From: Gp6-AA40 sp050742535
GTDB lineage: Bacteria > Acidobacteriota > Vicinamibacteria > Vicinamibacterales > UBA2999
Length of the DNA stretch: 11,527 nt
Assembly (NCBI GenBank): GCA_050742535.1
Contig: JBOGIQ010000188.1
Coordinates: 1-11,527, forward strand
Reading direction: 5' to 3'
Below the pieces are notes generated by a model. The model saw nothing but the letters and a program-made list of their open reading frames with translations. It had not been told where the DNA came from and ran no database searches. This document shows, in pieces, positions 10,815 to 11,527 of this stretch. The translations under genes and the position numbers were made by a program. Every line of letters begins with the position of its first letter. The first letter of the stretch is position 1.

Positions 10815-11527
10815 ATCTCTGACCCAGCGCCCTGCGAATGATCGCCGCGGCCGCCGGGAACTCCTTCTTCGCGTTGCAGCAGAACACGCCTTCAGCCACA
10901 TCCAGCGGCGTCCAGCCGAGCGTCGTCTTCGTCCGGACATCGGCGCCCTGATCGACCAGGTACTCCACGATCGACGGCTGGTTCGACATGATCGCGCCGA
11001 TGAGCGGCGTGGTCCCGTTCCAGCGCGGATCGCCGACGCCGAGCTCGAGCAGCTTGTCGATGTTGTGCGGGTAGTAGAGCAGCGTGTAGGCGACCTCGCC
11101 CTCCATCGGGTAGTCGCCGAAGTTCGTGCGCGCGTTGACGTCGTTGCCGAGCGAGAGGGCAAACTTCACGGCCTCGAGCCGCTCGGCTTCCGGGACGCCG
11201 GTGTACGGGCCGGGTGTTTCGCCTTCCCAGGTATCGAGTCCGGCGGCCACCATCAGCGGCGTGACGCCGACGAGCGACGGGATCTTCGGATCGGCTTTGA
11301 ACTCGACGAGCAGCCGCATCAGCTCGATGTCGCCGTTCTTCGCGGCGACGTAGAACGGCGTGGCACCCCGGTACGTGATGAGATGCCGCCCCAGGCGGAT
11401 GTTCGGCGGATTGCGCGCCGTGCCGCCTTCCTTGCCGAAGCGCGGCTCGTTCCACTCGACGCGCGTGTTCGGGTCCGCGCCGTGCTCGAGCAGCTTGCGC
11501 GCGAGCTGGATCGCCGTCACTTTCCCA
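10813..11527 (-). CDS. Ankyrin-repeat protein, N-terminus outside the window
   Basis: About 237 visible residues; the frame stays open through the window edge, and the first in-frame GTG (11520) is inside a repeat, so the true start lies beyond. At least five ankyrin-like units can be seen: LARKLLEHGADPNTRV, GATPFYVAAKNGDIELMRLL with VEFKADP, GVTPLMVAAG with LSLGNDVNART, GTTPLIGAIMSNQPSIVEYL with VDQGADVRTK, and GWTPLDVAEG at the end. An irregular insertion (LDTWEGETPGPYTGVPEAE) separates the third unit's helices, as in ankyrin proteins common in Acidobacteria, which are often exported. The visible part has no other domain. A protein-binding scaffold is the usual role; the partner is unknown. 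Confidence 0.9.
   Translation of the reverse strand, partial: GKVTAIQLARKLLEHGADPNTRVEWNEPRFGKEGGTARNPPNIRLGRHLITYRGATPFYVAAKNGDIELMRLLVEFKADPKIPSLVGVTPLMVAAGLDTWEGETPGPYTGVPEAERLEAVKFALSLGNDVNARTNFGDYPMEGEVAYTLLYYPHNIDKLLELGVGDPRWNGTTPLIGAIMSNQPSIVEYLVDQGADVRTKTTLGWTPLDVAEGVFCCNAKKEFPAAAAIIRRALGQR

Overview
The window looks like part of a soil acidobacterium, probably a Vicinamibacteria- or Solibacter-like lineage, and quite possibly a metagenome-assembled contig. The reasons are high GC, three loci of the TIGR03435 family (a family expanded in soil Acidobacteria), a DUF6152-type exported protein, many small secreted proteins of unknown role, and dispersed palindromes and heptamer repeats of a kind I associate with such genomes. 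No rRNA, tRNA, CRISPR array, transposase or integrase was found.

The left half (1 to about 5,750) is a mosaic of whole, broken and fused genes. It starts with a 127-bp piece of a membrane-protein gene that recurs exactly at 3416-3542. Then come a complete TIGR03435 gene (261-1157, +), a possible ribbon-helix-helix protein (1526-1185, -), an AraC-type DNA-binding fragment (about 2197-1701, -) and, in frame with it, a decayed ADP-ribosylglycohydrolase gene (3110-2198, -; three frameshifts and a nonsense codon). Divergent from these is a chimeric ORF (3170-4465, +): the N-terminal part of a polytopic membrane protein joined in frame to the tail of an SNF2-type helicase and an Mrr-like PD-(D/E)xK nuclease domain. 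Convergent with it are two tiny tandem genes, 44 and 55 codons (4862-4728 and 4721-4554, -). Both encode proline-rich proteins ending in related lysine-tailed sequences, and a frameshifted single-span membrane protein lies just upstream. A segment with two strong hairpins follows, then a C-terminal fragment of a YfhO-like membrane protein (about 5281-5745, +).

The right half is orderly. An AraC/GyrI-type regulator and a small four-helix membrane protein form a tight pair (7016-5721, -). Two secreted proteins form a divergent pair (7119-8256, +). A leader fragment of a third TIGR03435 gene (8588-8448, -) follows a four-copy heptamer repeat. A cupin and a related secreted protein (9726-8626, -) are joined stop-to-start and share their N-terminal sequence. 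A full TIGR03435 gene (10680-9817, -) again has a four-copy heptamer upstream, and an ankyrin-repeat protein (10813-11527, -) runs off the right edge. Several copies of an 18-bp palindrome lie between these genes.

The right half is mostly exported proteins and a small-molecule-responsive regulator. The left half reads as a rearrangement hotspot with remnants of defence and polysaccharide genes. The most novel-looking item is the pair of tandem proline-rich small proteins. The most important technical caution is the exact 127-bp repeat at the window start, which matches what a de Bruijn assembler with k=127 leaves at a contig end.
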